From contig JAGAWT010000017.1 of the NCBI GenBank assembly GCA_018110985.1, positions 1 to 54,899 of the forward strand: 54,899 bases of DNA. The letters run 5' to 3'. Source of the stretch: Oscillospiraceae bacterium. Its GTDB lineage: Bacteria; Bacillota; Clostridia; Oscillospirales; Ruminococcaceae. A model generated the notes under the pieces. That model did no database searches, had not been told where the DNA came from, and saw nothing but the letters and a program-made list of their open reading frames with translations. Position numbers and translations under genes: made by a program. Positions 24,051 to 32,459 of the stretch are shown here, piece after piece (the stretch's first letter is position 1; each line of letters opens with the position of its first letter).

Positions 24051-26897
24051 TTAGTTCATGGTGTAGTACTGTGCAGGCCATGAGTACAGAGGCTTACCGG
24101 GAGTTGCGCCGCTGCCCTTGTTTGCTTTGTTGATGTAGCATACACCGGCTTTTTTGGAATTATCAGTTGTAAACTGATTACACAAAGCAGAACCGATAAC
24201 GCAGACTTTAAGTGTCCGTATATTGGTGGTTCCAAATTCTTCGGTATAAACATTTGGAGAGACACCATCATAATTCTTGATGATAAACTTTGTTTTGGGT
24301 GCAGTTACATAACCATTCAACGCACTGGTAGTTTTTTGATCAAATTCTACTGTTTTGACCTTGCTGGAAACATACCAGTCAATGTTGGGAGCTTTAGTAG
24401 CTCCTGTACCGGTAAGTGTGAGAGAAGAAGGATTTTCGCCAATGTCATAATCTACAAACTCGAAGTCTCCGCCTTCTGCAGTACCGAAAACTACTTCAGT
24501 ATTATCATTGTTGGAGGGAACTAATACTGTGACATCTTTTTGTCCCACTACTATATATTTTCCACCGAAAACTACCTTGCCGGTATTTGAAGCAGGGGTT
24601 CCGAACTGAATGGTCACAGGATTGTTTCTTGCATCTATGATATATTTGCCGTTATTTTTTCCGCCAGCCGCTTCACTTGGAATGTAGCAACTTCCGCTTA
24701 TAACGCTCCAGCTGCTGTAAGTGCTGTCCAAAGTTTTCTCATTACCATCGGGGTCATTATATGTGAATGATGTGCCTGCAGTACCGGTGGGGCTTAATAT
24801 AGAAGGTGCCTCGGTATTATCATTGAGCTTAGTGAATTTGTCTTCTGCTGTCAGCATATGTGATGATATGAAATCTCTATACAGATCATCGGTATTAAGA
24901 GATGAAAGCTGATAGAAATCGCCGTCTGTTCCCCATGTGGGAATTGCAGGTGTACCGCCGTCATCATCCTTGAAATAGTCCTTGTAAAGACTTTTTACCG
25001 TATCAAGAAAGAGTTTGTTGTCTGTCTTTCCGGCCATTTTTTCAGGGAGAGTAAATTCTTTCTGATCCGTAGCCGAATTATAGGTATAATCTTTGACCAG
25101 ATTGCCCGTCCCAGGGTCGGTATATTCATCATAATTGATCTTGACCGTACCGCCTGAATAATACTTTATTGTGCCCTGACCTGATGTTGAAACATCAAAA
25201 GATGTGTCGCTTAAATTAATAACTTGGTCGCTTGTTCCGTCATTCCAAATAATACCTTTGCAAATATAAAGTGTTGAATTGTTAGCTAACAAAACCGAAG
25301 GGTTTAAGTTCTGGCTGTCGTTAGTAAGGTTGGTGTTAAATCCGGTTTGTGTGTTATTTAACCATTCCTTCGGAACTCTTAAATAGTTACAGTAATAAAC
25401 ACCTGATTCTGCACCACTGTTTTTGTTGAAAATTCCGTTGCCGTTCTTCATGTTGTTGGGCTGAAGACCAAGGTTGTTGCCAGATGAATCTTGATAGACA
25501 TCAATTACATCAAAATAGCCTCTTCCTGTAATGCACTTAGCAAGATTGTTGCTGCTTGCAAAAGTTAATTTAGGCGATACTATGTTCAGTACCTGATTTC
25601 CGGTCGGGTCACCGAGGGTGTTAGTGCCTTTAGATTCGATCTCAAACTCCCCCGCATAAACCATGGCGCCTGTCTTTATATTGCTCCCGTTAAAAAGTTT
25701 GTTTTGGAGTTTGAATTTTCCTCTTACAAATAAGTTGCTGTCCTTATCAAGGAACATATTCATATCAGTTGTTCCAGAGTCAAAACCGGACTGAACAAAA
25801 ATATTTCCTTCAGTGTTCATGTTGTTGGCTGTTATGATGGCATCCTTTCTTCCAAGTGCGCTACCACCGCCAAAGGCAACCAGCGAGTTTGAACCGGAAA
25901 TATCGCTCATTGAAACGATAGCCTTGCTTGCGGGAGGTGAAGGGTATGTTCTCTGCTGGTTCTCATAAACCGCAGAAGTAGTAACTATCTGACCATCATA
26001 AACGACCTCGGCAGTGACCTTGATAAGGAAATAGTCCTTTTCACGGTTACCATGAATAAACTTATCGCCGAAAGTAGTAAATGCGGCATCGGTGCTCAGG
26101 TCATAAACTCTGTCTATTACCTGTACAGTGAGCTTAACGGTAGAACCGGGGTCTGTCAGCTTGTTTGCGGCACTGTTGGAGCCGGTAGGCGTTCCCTGAT
26201 ACTTGCTGAAATTGGATTCGCTCTTGGTCTTGTCGTAGTTTACATAGTAGACCAGAGTGTCGTCTTTGCCCACAGCGTACTTGGGTGAAGCTCCCGACCA
26301 GTCGGTAACAGAGGCTATCTGGTTGGCATCCGCATCGCCTACGCTGTACTTGCTGCTCTGGCTTCCCGTTACGGTGTACTGCTTCAGATAGTTGGCGATA
26401 TTGGTGCCGGTGGCTGTAGCTGCCACATCTTCTGTCATGTTTCTGGAGCGGACCACTGCTGCTCTTGCCGGGTCATTTGCCGTACCTGCAGGAACAGAGT
26501 TGTAATCATCGGCAAAGGTCTTGTTGAAGTTGGCTTCACCGATAGTCGCATTGACAGAAACGGGGACACGGTAAAGGTCAAGCTCCAGCGCACGGCCGGA
26601 AGAAATGTTGGGGTATGTGGTGGACGGGGTAACTTCATATGTGGTCTTGTCCAGCTCATAGTAGTTGCCCGTTACCTTTGAAGTATCATCACTGGCAAGT
26701 ATCATGTCGTGGTAAACATCCAGCACCGACCTTGCAGTATAATACGCCTGGCTTTCCTCGTACTGTACCATCACACGGCGGTTCGAGGAATAGACCACCG
26801 CTACTGCGCCCGCCAGCAGGAAAATGAGCACGAACATAACGGTCAGGACCATTATGAGTACTGCACCTTTTGCCTTGTAAGGCTTTCTTCTTTGCAT
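24051..26897 (-). CDS. Very large PilX-like pilus/secretion-associated protein
   Basis: A 948-residue protein. The N-terminus has a basic start, AKGAVLIMVLTVMFVLIFLLAGA (membrane helix) and then a YYTARS segment, as in PilX N-terminal domain proteins of type IV pilus systems, which lack the classic GFTLxE site. The long exterior is beta-rich with many Asn, Thr and Gly and no recognised enzyme motif; usual PilX-like proteins are several times shorter. By eye the middle of the gene is more AT-rich than its surroundings. It is the first gene of the operon, after a leader of about 310 nt, with ATG at 26897 behind AAAGGAGGAG. Confidence 0.72.
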   Translation of the reverse strand: MQRRKPYKAKGAVLIMVLTVMFVLIFLLAGAVAVVYSSNRRVMVQYEESQAYYTARSVLDVYHDMILASDDTSKVTGNYYELDKTTYEVTPSTTYPNISSGRALELDLYRVPVSVNATIGEANFNKTFADDYNSVPAGTANDPARAAVVRSRNMTEDVAATATGTNIANYLKQYTVTGSQSSKYSVGDADANQIASVTDWSGASPKYAVGKDDTLVYYVNYDKTKSESNFSKYQGTPTGSNSAANKLTDPGSTVKLTVQVIDRVYDLSTDAAFTTFGDKFIHGNREKDYFLIKVTAEVVYDGQIVTTSAVYENQQRTYPSPPASKAIVSMSDISGSNSLVAFGGGSALGRKDAIITANNMNTEGNIFVQSGFDSGTTDMNMFLDKDSNLFVRGKFKLQNKLFNGSNIKTGAMVYAGEFEIESKGTNTLGDPTGNQVLNIVSPKLTFASSNNLAKCITGRGYFDVIDVYQDSSGNNLGLQPNNMKNGNGIFNKNSGAESGVYYCNYLRVPKEWLNNTQTGFNTNLTNDSQNLNPSVLLANNSTLYICKGIIWNDGTSDQVINLSDTSFDVSTSGQGTIKYYSGGTVKINYDEYTDPGTGNLVKDYTYNSATDQKEFTLPEKMAGKTDNKLFLDTVKSLYKDYFKDDDGGTPAIPTWGTDGDFYQLSSLNTDDLYRDFISSHMLTAEDKFTKLNDNTEAPSILSPTGTAGTSFTYNDPDGNEKTLDSTYSSWSVISGSCYIPSEAAGGKNNGKYIIDARNNPVTIQFGTPASNTGKVVFGGKYIVVGQKDVTVLVPSNNDNTEVVFGTAEGGDFEFVDYDIGENPSSLTLTGTGATKAPNIDWYVSSKVKTVEFDQKTTSALNGYVTAPKTKFIIKNYDGVSPNVYTEEFGTTNIRTLKVCVIGSALCNQFTTDNSKKAGVCYINKANKGSGATPGKPLYSWPAQYYTMN

Positions 26898-27210
26898 TGT
26901 AACTCCTCCTTTGAAGTTTGATCAGCTTGCTGCACCGAATGAAACTTCCGGCTGTCCCTATGCAAAAACGAGACTGCCCATGAGGACCCGGCCGCCGCCT
27001 GTTTCCGACGCAGAGCGGCTTTGCCTTGCGGCTGAGGGCTTACTGCCCCGGGGCGCCTTTCCGGGAAAGGGCTCCCCTTTGCTGACCCGTTGGCTGCGTG
27101 CTCCGCCGAAGGGCTTCCGACCCTTCCGCTTTGCTTTGCTGATGCGGCTTCCGACCGCATTGCCCTTGGGTGTGGGCGCAGTACGCCCCTTCCGAGGGTA
27201 CACTACACCT
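26898..27210 (-). promoter_or_regulatory. Long structured 5' leader of the pilin-like operon
   Basis: GC-rich, unlike its flanks. On the minus strand it has two hairpins 34 nt apart with different stems but the same loop TCGGAAG: ATGCGG/CCGCAT (27142-27160) and GAAGGG/CCCTTC (27108-27126). A long GGGGAGCCCTTTCC/GGAAAGGCGCCCC hairpin follows at about 27047-27077, and a GAAGTTT/AAACTTC stem ends just before the SD. No known riboswitch consensus (including c-di-GMP classes) was recognised. A reading frame across it (27245 to 26958) is Arg/Gly/Ser-rich and lacks an SD. Confidence 0.55.
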
Positions 27211-27216
27211 AATATA

Positions 27217-27245
27217 ATTTTACTTTCGGCAGCATCTTTTGGCAA
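27217..27245 (-). promoter_or_regulatory. Promoter of the pilin-like operon
   Basis: On the minus strand: TTGCCA, 17 bp, TAAAAT. It would start transcription near 27210. Confidence 0.65.
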
Positions 27246-27294
27246 TAGAGAAAAGTTAAATTTATTGTAAATAAATCATGAATTAACAGGTGCC

Positions 27295-27327
27295 GAAAAA
27301 AGCCCTTTCATTCTGTGAGAGGGCTTT
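27295..27327 (-). terminator. Terminator of the zinc-ribbon protein gene
   Basis: On the minus strand: GCCCTCTCA and TGAAAGGGC pair with one mismatch, followed by six T. Confidence 0.78.
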
Positions 27328-27335
27328 TGCCATAT

Positions 27336-28577
27336 TTATCGGATATTCGTAAGTATCCAGTCATGCTTCATGAGGTCGTATTCATTCCCGCAGTAGGGGC
27401 AGTGCTTCACCTGTTCCGCATCAAAGCTGCCGCCGCAGGAGGGACAGCTCACTGCTCTGACGGAAAATCCAAGAGCTGTGGGTGCGGTGATCTCCTTTTG
27501 TAGGGTCATATGTACCTTTTTTGCCCTGAGCTTTACCCTGCCTCTTTTATAAACAAGGCAGTCCAGGTACAGGGTGATGGTGACTGTACACTGCTGTCCC
27601 CTTATCCTGAAACGATCCACTCCGAAATTGAAAAGGGAGGAATCTATCACATGATCCCAGTTTTTGGGGCGGCTGCAGCGGCAGGCGGTGTATATGGTGG
27701 GGTCATCGCTGTGTGCCACTATGCGGAAAAGGTGCATGGCTCTGTCACGGAAATGCTCCGAGGAAAACGTGGGGTCTATGTCCTTTATCCTGAAACGAAA
27801 GAACAGAGACCTGCCGACTTTCCCGAGCCCCCGCAGACCCTTTCCGAAGATGTGGTAAAGGTAGGAAAGGAATTTTGCCATGCCCCACAGGGCAGCACCC
27901 AGGAAAATCCCTGCAAATACCGAGCCGATAATGGACGGCTCGCCCAGGGGAACGGGGGATCTGTCGTAGAAGGGTATCAGCGCCAGGAAAAGTATCACAA
28001 ATACCGCCATACATATAAACAGCCGGCGGAGACTGCGCTTTTTATCGGTATCATAGTGCCTCTGGACAAAGTAATTCGTTACCTTCGGGTAAAGGTCATC
28101 CATGAGAAAGTGGGTCTTGCAGTAGGGGCAGCCGTTTTCGAGCTGTGCCAGAGTAGAGGGTGCTCCGCATTGAGGGCAGGAGGCGGGCATATCGGGCGGC
28201 GGTGTGACGCCGTTTTTGGGCTGCTGCAGGACTACCGACAGTCCGACATTCTCTGTGCGGTCAAAGATAACGCCCTTGGCGCTGCTTATCCTGGTGGTCA
28301 TCTGCTTGTTGTCTGAAAGGATATGGTTCACAAACACATTGTCATCATAGGAAAGGCTTGTGACCCCCGGATGTTTCTGCTTTATCCCCCGAAACTGCTG
28401 CTGTACTGTGAGCCCCAGTGACTTGCAGTGCTCACGGCGGAGCTCCAGCGTCCGGCGCATATCCTGGCAGGCTGCCGCCGGGGGCGTGCCGTCCTTCCAC
28501 TGCCGGGCGAGCTGCTTCATATATTCCTTGTAGGTGTTCCTTGCTGACGAAGGTGCGTGCTCTCTGAGTTCAAACAT
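27336..28577 (-). CDS. Zinc-ribbon membrane protein, Tim44-like domain
   Basis: A 413-residue protein. Residues 1-125 are a soluble head that is not recognised. CPQCGA...GCPYC (about 134-153) is a first zinc ribbon. Two or three hydrophobic helices follow (about 185-205 and 218-245). About residues 265-365 have the look of a Tim44-like domain (HFRDRAMHLFRIVAHSDD, YLDCLVYKRGRVKLR). A second zinc ribbon, CPSCGG...HCPYCG, ends the protein. The cellular role is unknown; proteins of this design occur in many gut Firmicutes. ATG at 28577 follows AAAGGAAC. It is a single-gene unit with its own promoter and terminator. Confidence 0.6.
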   Translation of the reverse strand: MFELREHAPSSARNTYKEYMKQLARQWKDGTPPAAACQDMRRTLELRREHCKSLGLTVQQQFRGIKQKHPGVTSLSYDDNVFVNHILSDNKQMTTRISSAKGVIFDRTENVGLSVVLQQPKNGVTPPPDMPASCPQCGAPSTLAQLENGCPYCKTHFLMDDLYPKVTNYFVQRHYDTDKKRSLRRLFICMAVFVILFLALIPFYDRSPVPLGEPSIIGSVFAGIFLGAALWGMAKFLSYLYHIFGKGLRGLGKVGRSLFFRFRIKDIDPTFSSEHFRDRAMHLFRIVAHSDDPTIYTACRCSRPKNWDHVIDSSLFNFGVDRFRIRGQQCTVTITLYLDCLVYKRGRVKLRAKKVHMTLQKEITAPTALGFSVRAVSCPSCGGSFDAEQVKHCPYCGNEYDLMKHDWILTNIR

Positions 28578-28658
28578 TATCGTGTTCCTTTATCGTTTAT
28601 CAGGGCTTGCTGCCTGTTTCGGCGGGTAAGAGCCGCCGTTCCTGCATACGCCGTAAAT

Positions 28659-28687
28659 ATTATACTGTATGGTCAAAGGGCTGTCAA
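28659..28687 (-). promoter_or_regulatory. Promoter of the zinc-ribbon protein gene
   Basis: On the minus strand: TTGACA, 17 bp, TATAAT; consensus boxes. Confidence 0.85.
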
Positions 28688-28735
28688 GAGATTGGGCTTT
28701 TTCGTCCGTGAGCCGTTGGCAAAGATGCTGTGCCC

Positions 28736-29635
28736 TCATATCCCTTCCATATCAAACTCCGGGGTGTATTCCTCCTTTGCGGAGGTACGTTCCTGGGAAT
28801 AGCCCTTAAAGCCCAGGGAAAGGGCGGTTTCCCGCACCTTTTCGTATTCGTAGGTGCTGAGGCGGCGTGAGAGCTCCTTGTGCTCCGCAGCTCTGTAAAA
28901 AGGAGTATACTGGGACATAAGGCTGAGAAGTATATCATCCTTCAGGTGTGCGATTTCCCGCAGGAGCCGGTCGGAATCCTTTCGGTGAGAGGGGAGCACC
29001 ATGTGGCGGACTATCACCCCGGACTTTATGAGCCCGTTTTCGCCGAATACGGGCTTTCCGACTGTATCGATCATTTTTTCAACAGCTTTCAGTGCAGTGG
29101 GGAAATAATCCGGGGCATTTGAATACTTTATCGCAAGCTCATCCGAGAAGTACTTCACATCAGGCAGGAAAACGGATACGGTGCCTCTCATCATCTCTAT
29201 GGTCTCTGTGCGCTCATATCCGCCGCAGTTGAAGACGATGGGGATGTGAAGGCGGTCCTTTACCGCATCTGCGGCTCTTATCACATGAGGAACAAAGTGG
29301 GTGGCTGTGATAAGGTCTATATTGTGTGCGCCCTTTTCCTGCAGCTCAAGAAAGATCTCCGACATCCTTCGGACGGTGATATCCTTTCCCTTCCCTGCCC
29401 ATGAAATGCTGTGATTCTGGCAGTAGATACATTTAAGAGAGCAGCCCGAAAAGAACAGGGCGCCGCTTCCCCCGGTGCCCGAAAGACAGGGCTCCTCCCA
29501 CATATGAAGGCAGGCCTTTGCTGCTCTGGGAGCGGCGTATTCCCCGCAGTAGCCTCTTTTTTCGTATCTGTTGACACCGCACCTGCGCGGGCAGAGCTCG
29601 CAGCGGGTATAAAGCAGTTCTGTATCTGAGTTCAT
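28736..29635 (-). CDS. Radical SAM protein, pyruvate-formate-lyase-activase-like
   Basis: A 299-residue iron-sulfur enzyme. The N-terminal CELCPRRCG (about 12-20) and RGYCGEY resemble the extra cysteine motif of PflX-type proteins. The radical SAM cluster CxxxCxxC is in FFSGCSLKCIYCQNH (C65, C69, C72). This group probably activates a glycyl-radical or partner protein, but the target is not known. ATG at 29635 is preferred over one nine codons upstream because GAGGAAGGAAAC precedes it. No glycyl-radical enzyme gene is nearby. Single gene with its own promoter. Confidence 0.84.
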   Translation of the reverse strand: MNSDTELLYTRCELCPRRCGVNRYEKRGYCGEYAAPRAAKACLHMWEEPCLSGTGGSGALFFSGCSLKCIYCQNHSISWAGKGKDITVRRMSEIFLELQEKGAHNIDLITATHFVPHVIRAADAVKDRLHIPIVFNCGGYERTETIEMMRGTVSVFLPDVKYFSDELAIKYSNAPDYFPTALKAVEKMIDTVGKPVFGENGLIKSGVIVRHMVLPSHRKDSDRLLREIAHLKDDILLSLMSQYTPFYRAAEHKELSRRLSTYEYEKVRETALSLGFKGYSQERTSAKEEYTPEFDMEGI

Positions 29636-29691
29636 GAATGTTTCCTTCCTCTGTGCGGACAAATGCTGTATCCTGAAAACACACCTTTGAT

Positions 29692-29720
29692 ATTATATGT
29701 CATTTTCTTCAAATAATCAA
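29692..29720 (-). promoter_or_regulatory. Promoter of the radical SAM gene
   Basis: On the minus strand: TTGATT, 17 bp, TATAAT. Confidence 0.8.
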
Positions 29721-29784
29721 GAAAAAGTTTGTTTTTTTGTCTGAGAATGTTGCAAAGACCCGCCAAATTGTAATTTTTACTGCC

Positions 29785-29813
29785 TTGACATCACTTCTGT
29801 AATATGGTAGAAT
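29785..29813 (+). promoter_or_regulatory. Promoter of the PAP2-RelA-glmS series
   Basis: TTGACA, 17 bp, TAGAAT. It is the only clear promoter seen before a run of tightly spaced plus-strand genes. Confidence 0.78.
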
Positions 29814-29852
29814 AAATAGGTATATTTACTCGCAGGTCAAGGAGTTCTACGG

Positions 29853-30764
29853 ATGGGACAAACTTTTTATTTTGACTGGGAGATCCGCTTCATGGAGTGG
29901 ATGCAGTCCTTTGAAAACCCTTTTGTGTCCGCCTTATGGACAGGCTGTACCATGCTTGGAGAAACCTTTGTCATGGTAGGGGTGTTCGGCATCTTCTACT
30001 GGTGTCTTAACAAGGAAGTGGGGAAGAAGATAGCAGTGACCCTGTTCTGGACCTTGTGTACCGCCACTTTCCTGAAATCCCTCATACTGAGGCGCCGTCC
30101 CTATATGGACCATGAGTCATTGAAGTGCATACGTCCCGCCCATTCCGACGGGGATATATACAGTCCGGCAGTACAGGGCTTTTCCTGCCCCTCGGCTCAT
30201 GCGGCTCTTTCCGCATCCTTTTACGGAAGGCTCGGCTTCCTTGAAAGAAAGCTTGCAAGGAACGCTCTGGGAGTGGGCATACCCCTGTTTGTGTGCCTTT
30301 CGAGGCTCTACCTTGGGGTACACTACCCTACGGATGTTATGGGCGGAGCGGTCATAGGAGCTCTTTTCGTGGTGCTTCTGAACTTTACGGAAAAAAAGAC
30401 CGACAAAGAGTATGTGCTTTACGGCATCCCTGCGGCTGTCTTTTTCATCCCCGTTCTGGTAACGGGCGAAAAGGAGCTGTGCCTGGTGTATTTTATCATG
30501 CTGGGCGCCTTTGGAGGCTTCATGTTCGAGGCGAGGTTCGTAAAGTTTGAAAACGCCGGAAAGGTCTCCCACGGCATCATACGCTTTGTGATGGGGATGG
30601 CCTCGGCGCTGGTGCCGGGTCTGGCGCTGAGAGCCGTGCTCAACGGTCTGCTGCCCGGCAGGGCTGACATCCTTGCCAACTGCGCAAAGGGGCTGGCATT
30701 CGGCGTTTCGATCTTCATAGCAACAGGCCTTACACCTGTGCTTTTTAAAAAATTAAAAATATAA
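29853..30764 (+). CDS. PAP2-family membrane phosphatase
   Basis: A 303-residue polytopic membrane protein. The three PAP2 phosphatase motifs are in order: KSLILRRRPY (about 75-84), CPSAHA (about 111-116; PSAH in place of the usual PSGH) and SRLYLGVHYPTDVMGG (about 151-166) with catalytic His residues. It probably dephosphorylates a lipid such as undecaprenyl or phosphatidyl pyrophosphates on the outer face of the membrane. The C-terminal third adds more helices. ATG at 29853 follows AAGGAG. First gene of a series that continues 13 bp later. Confidence 0.86.
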   Translation: MGQTFYFDWEIRFMEWMQSFENPFVSALWTGCTMLGETFVMVGVFGIFYWCLNKEVGKKIAVTLFWTLCTATFLKSLILRRRPYMDHESLKCIRPAHSDGDIYSPAVQGFSCPSAHAALSASFYGRLGFLERKLARNALGVGIPLFVCLSRLYLGVHYPTDVMGGAVIGALFVVLLNFTEKKTDKEYVLYGIPAAVFFIPVLVTGEKELCLVYFIMLGAFGGFMFEARFVKFENAGKVSHGIIRFVMGMASALVPGLALRAVLNGLLPGRADILANCAKGLAFGVSIFIATGLTPVLFKKLKI

Positions 30765-30777
30765 AGAGGGCATTATT

Positions 30778-31374
30778 ATGAGAACAGATTCATATAACCT
30801 GAGAAAAAATTCCGACGACTATAAGATAATCCCCGAAGAGGCAGAAAGAACAGCACGCTACATAGGCCTTGACGAGCGCAGCTCTCTCAGGCTCAGGCTC
30901 CTCTCCGAGGAAATGGTTTGTATGCTCCCCAGACTTCTTTCCATAGGCTCCGGTGAGTTCTATGTGGAGACCAGGGGAAGCAGGTGCGAGCTTCATCTGA
31001 GGATCACTCCCACCGATATGAGCGATGTGGACAGAGATCAGATACTCGCCATCTCCACCAGCGGCAAGAATGCGGCAGCAAAGGGCATAATCGGAAAGAT
31101 CTGGGCTGCCGTTGAGGTGATGCTGGACAACCAGGCGAAGGTGGCAAAGGAAATGCCCTTTGAATTCTACGAAATGGGCATGAGCCCGGAATACAATGTT
31201 TATCAGGTCTGGTCCCTCAATAATTACAGGGACAACGTGAGAGCGGATGAGGAGCTGCGTGAGACTGCCGAATGGGACGAGCTTGAAAAGTCCATTCTGG
31301 GCAAGGTGGCTGATGATGTTACCGTGGGCATCATGAACGGTGTCATAGAGATAACAGTGGTGAAGTCCTTCTGA
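30778..31374 (+). CDS. Uncharacterised protein, possibly a degenerate GHKL (RsbW-like) ATPase
   Basis: A 198-residue soluble protein. The N-terminal part (IPEEAERTARYIGLDERSSL, then RLRLLSEEMVCMLP, then GEFYVETRGSRCELHLRI) resembles the first helix, the N-box helix and the following strand of anti-sigma/GHKL ATPases. The usual N-box Asn and the glycine-rich DxGxG lid are not visible; a GKNAAAKGIIGKIW segment may be the remnant. The end, ADDVTVGIMNGVIEITVVKSF, is strand-like. It overlaps the start of the RelA/SpoT gene by one base (TGATG), so the two are translationally coupled. Function unknown. Confidence 0.55.
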   Translation: MRTDSYNLRKNSDDYKIIPEEAERTARYIGLDERSSLRLRLLSEEMVCMLPRLLSIGSGEFYVETRGSRCELHLRITPTDMSDVDRDQILAISTSGKNAAAKGIIGKIWAAVEVMLDNQAKVAKEMPFEFYEMGMSPEYNVYQVWSLNNYRDNVRADEELRETAEWDELEKSILGKVADDVTVGIMNGVIEITVVKSF

Positions 31375-32429
31375 TGAGCTTTATTTCGGAGGAATACAGC
31401 GAAGTTCTCCCTTTGTACAAGGCGGTGGAGGCAGAGGCCTTCGGGCTCATCTCCTCTTCCCTTGACAGGAAAAACCTGTCCATACACCAGATAACGAGCA
31501 GAGTGAAGGATGAAAACTCCACCATAGAAAAGCTGAGGAGAAAGAATGCCAAATATTCTTCTTTCAGGGATTTTACTGATATGGTGGGCATCAGGGTCAT
31601 CTGCTACTTTTCCAGTGACGTGGATGCGGTAGGGGAGGCTGTGAGCGGAGTTTTTGAAGTGAACAGGCTCCTTTCCATAGACAAAAGGGAGGTCATAGCC
31701 CCCAACGCTTTCGGCTACATTTCCCTTCACTTTATATGCAGCCTGAAAAAGCGGGAGGGTCTGTCGGATGAGCTGTGCAGCATCCCCTTTGAGGTGCAGA
31801 TCCGCTCTATACTTCAGCACGCATGGGCGGAGATAGAGCACGATCTGGGCTATAAGACGGAGATCGCCGTCCCTGCCCATGTGAGAAGGGAGTTTTCCCG
31901 TATCGCAGGTCTGCTTGAAGTGGCGGATGAATGCTTTGACAGGATAAGGGCGGGGCTCAAAGGCTATGAGGCAAATGTGCACGCAGTCATAAACGACAAG
32001 AGCGTCCATAACTACGGGATAGACCTTGTTACACTGAAAGCCTTTGTGAACTACTCCAATGCCTATATCGGACTGTGTACCATCATAGCCCAGAACAGCG
32101 GCGCTGCCATAAGGGAGACCAGCCCGGAGACCTATGTGCAGCTTTTCCACGCCTTCGGCATAGACAGCGTGGGGATGCTTTACGGCATAATGGAGGAAAA
32201 CTACGGAGCCATTCTTGAAATGGCAGCCGCTCTCCTGAAGGGAGCGGAGATAGATGAGCTTGCATCTACCGTTGGTCTTTACTACATCCTAAGGGTGTGG
32301 GTGAAAAACTCCGGCTTTTCGGAAAATGAGATAAGGCAGATGCTGGAATCGGACGGCATGGACAGAGAAACTGCCGAGCGTATCGTGAGACGCATGGTCA
32401 GGAAACATGTGGATCCGGAAAAAGAATGA
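31374..32429 (+). CDS. RelA/SpoT-domain (p)ppGpp synthetase-like protein with C-terminal extension
   Basis: A 351-residue cytoplasmic protein. Residues about 35-185 are a RelA/SpoT nucleotidyltransferase domain with RDFTDMVGIRVICYF, GYISLHFI and FEVQIRSILQHAWAEIEHDLGYK; no HD hydrolase, TGS or ACT domain is present. Small alarmone synthetases are usually about 200-260 residues, so the 150-residue C-terminal helical part is extra and not recognised. ATG at 31374 overlaps the stop of the upstream gene. It is 30 bp upstream of glmS. Likely product: (p)ppGpp made in response to an unknown signal. Confidence 0.82.
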   Translation: MSFISEEYSEVLPLYKAVEAEAFGLISSSLDRKNLSIHQITSRVKDENSTIEKLRRKNAKYSSFRDFTDMVGIRVICYFSSDVDAVGEAVSGVFEVNRLLSIDKREVIAPNAFGYISLHFICSLKKREGLSDELCSIPFEVQIRSILQHAWAEIEHDLGYKTEIAVPAHVRREFSRIAGLLEVADECFDRIRAGLKGYEANVHAVINDKSVHNYGIDLVTLKAFVNYSNAYIGLCTIIAQNSGAAIRETSPETYVQLFHAFGIDSVGMLYGIMEENYGAILEMAAALLKGAEIDELASTVGLYYILRVWVKNSGFSENEIRQMLESDGMDRETAERIVRRMVRKHVDPEKE

Positions 32430-32459
32430 AAACGAAGAAATGAGAAAAGGTGAATAAAA

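Noticed and set aside
26898-27210. c-di-GMP riboswitch before the pilin operon
   Set aside because: The position is attractive, but the conserved GEMM-I core and GNRA tetraloop-receptor pattern could not be matched; left as an unassigned leader.
26958-27245. A 95-codon Arg/Gly/Ser-rich reading frame on the minus strand
   Set aside because: No ribosome-binding site, starts upstream of the predicted transcription start, and the DNA is better explained as structured leader or repeat sequence.
32430-32459. glmS ribozyme upstream of glmS
   Set aside because: Only 30 bp separate the RelA/SpoT gene from glmS, too short for the roughly 150-nt ribozyme core.
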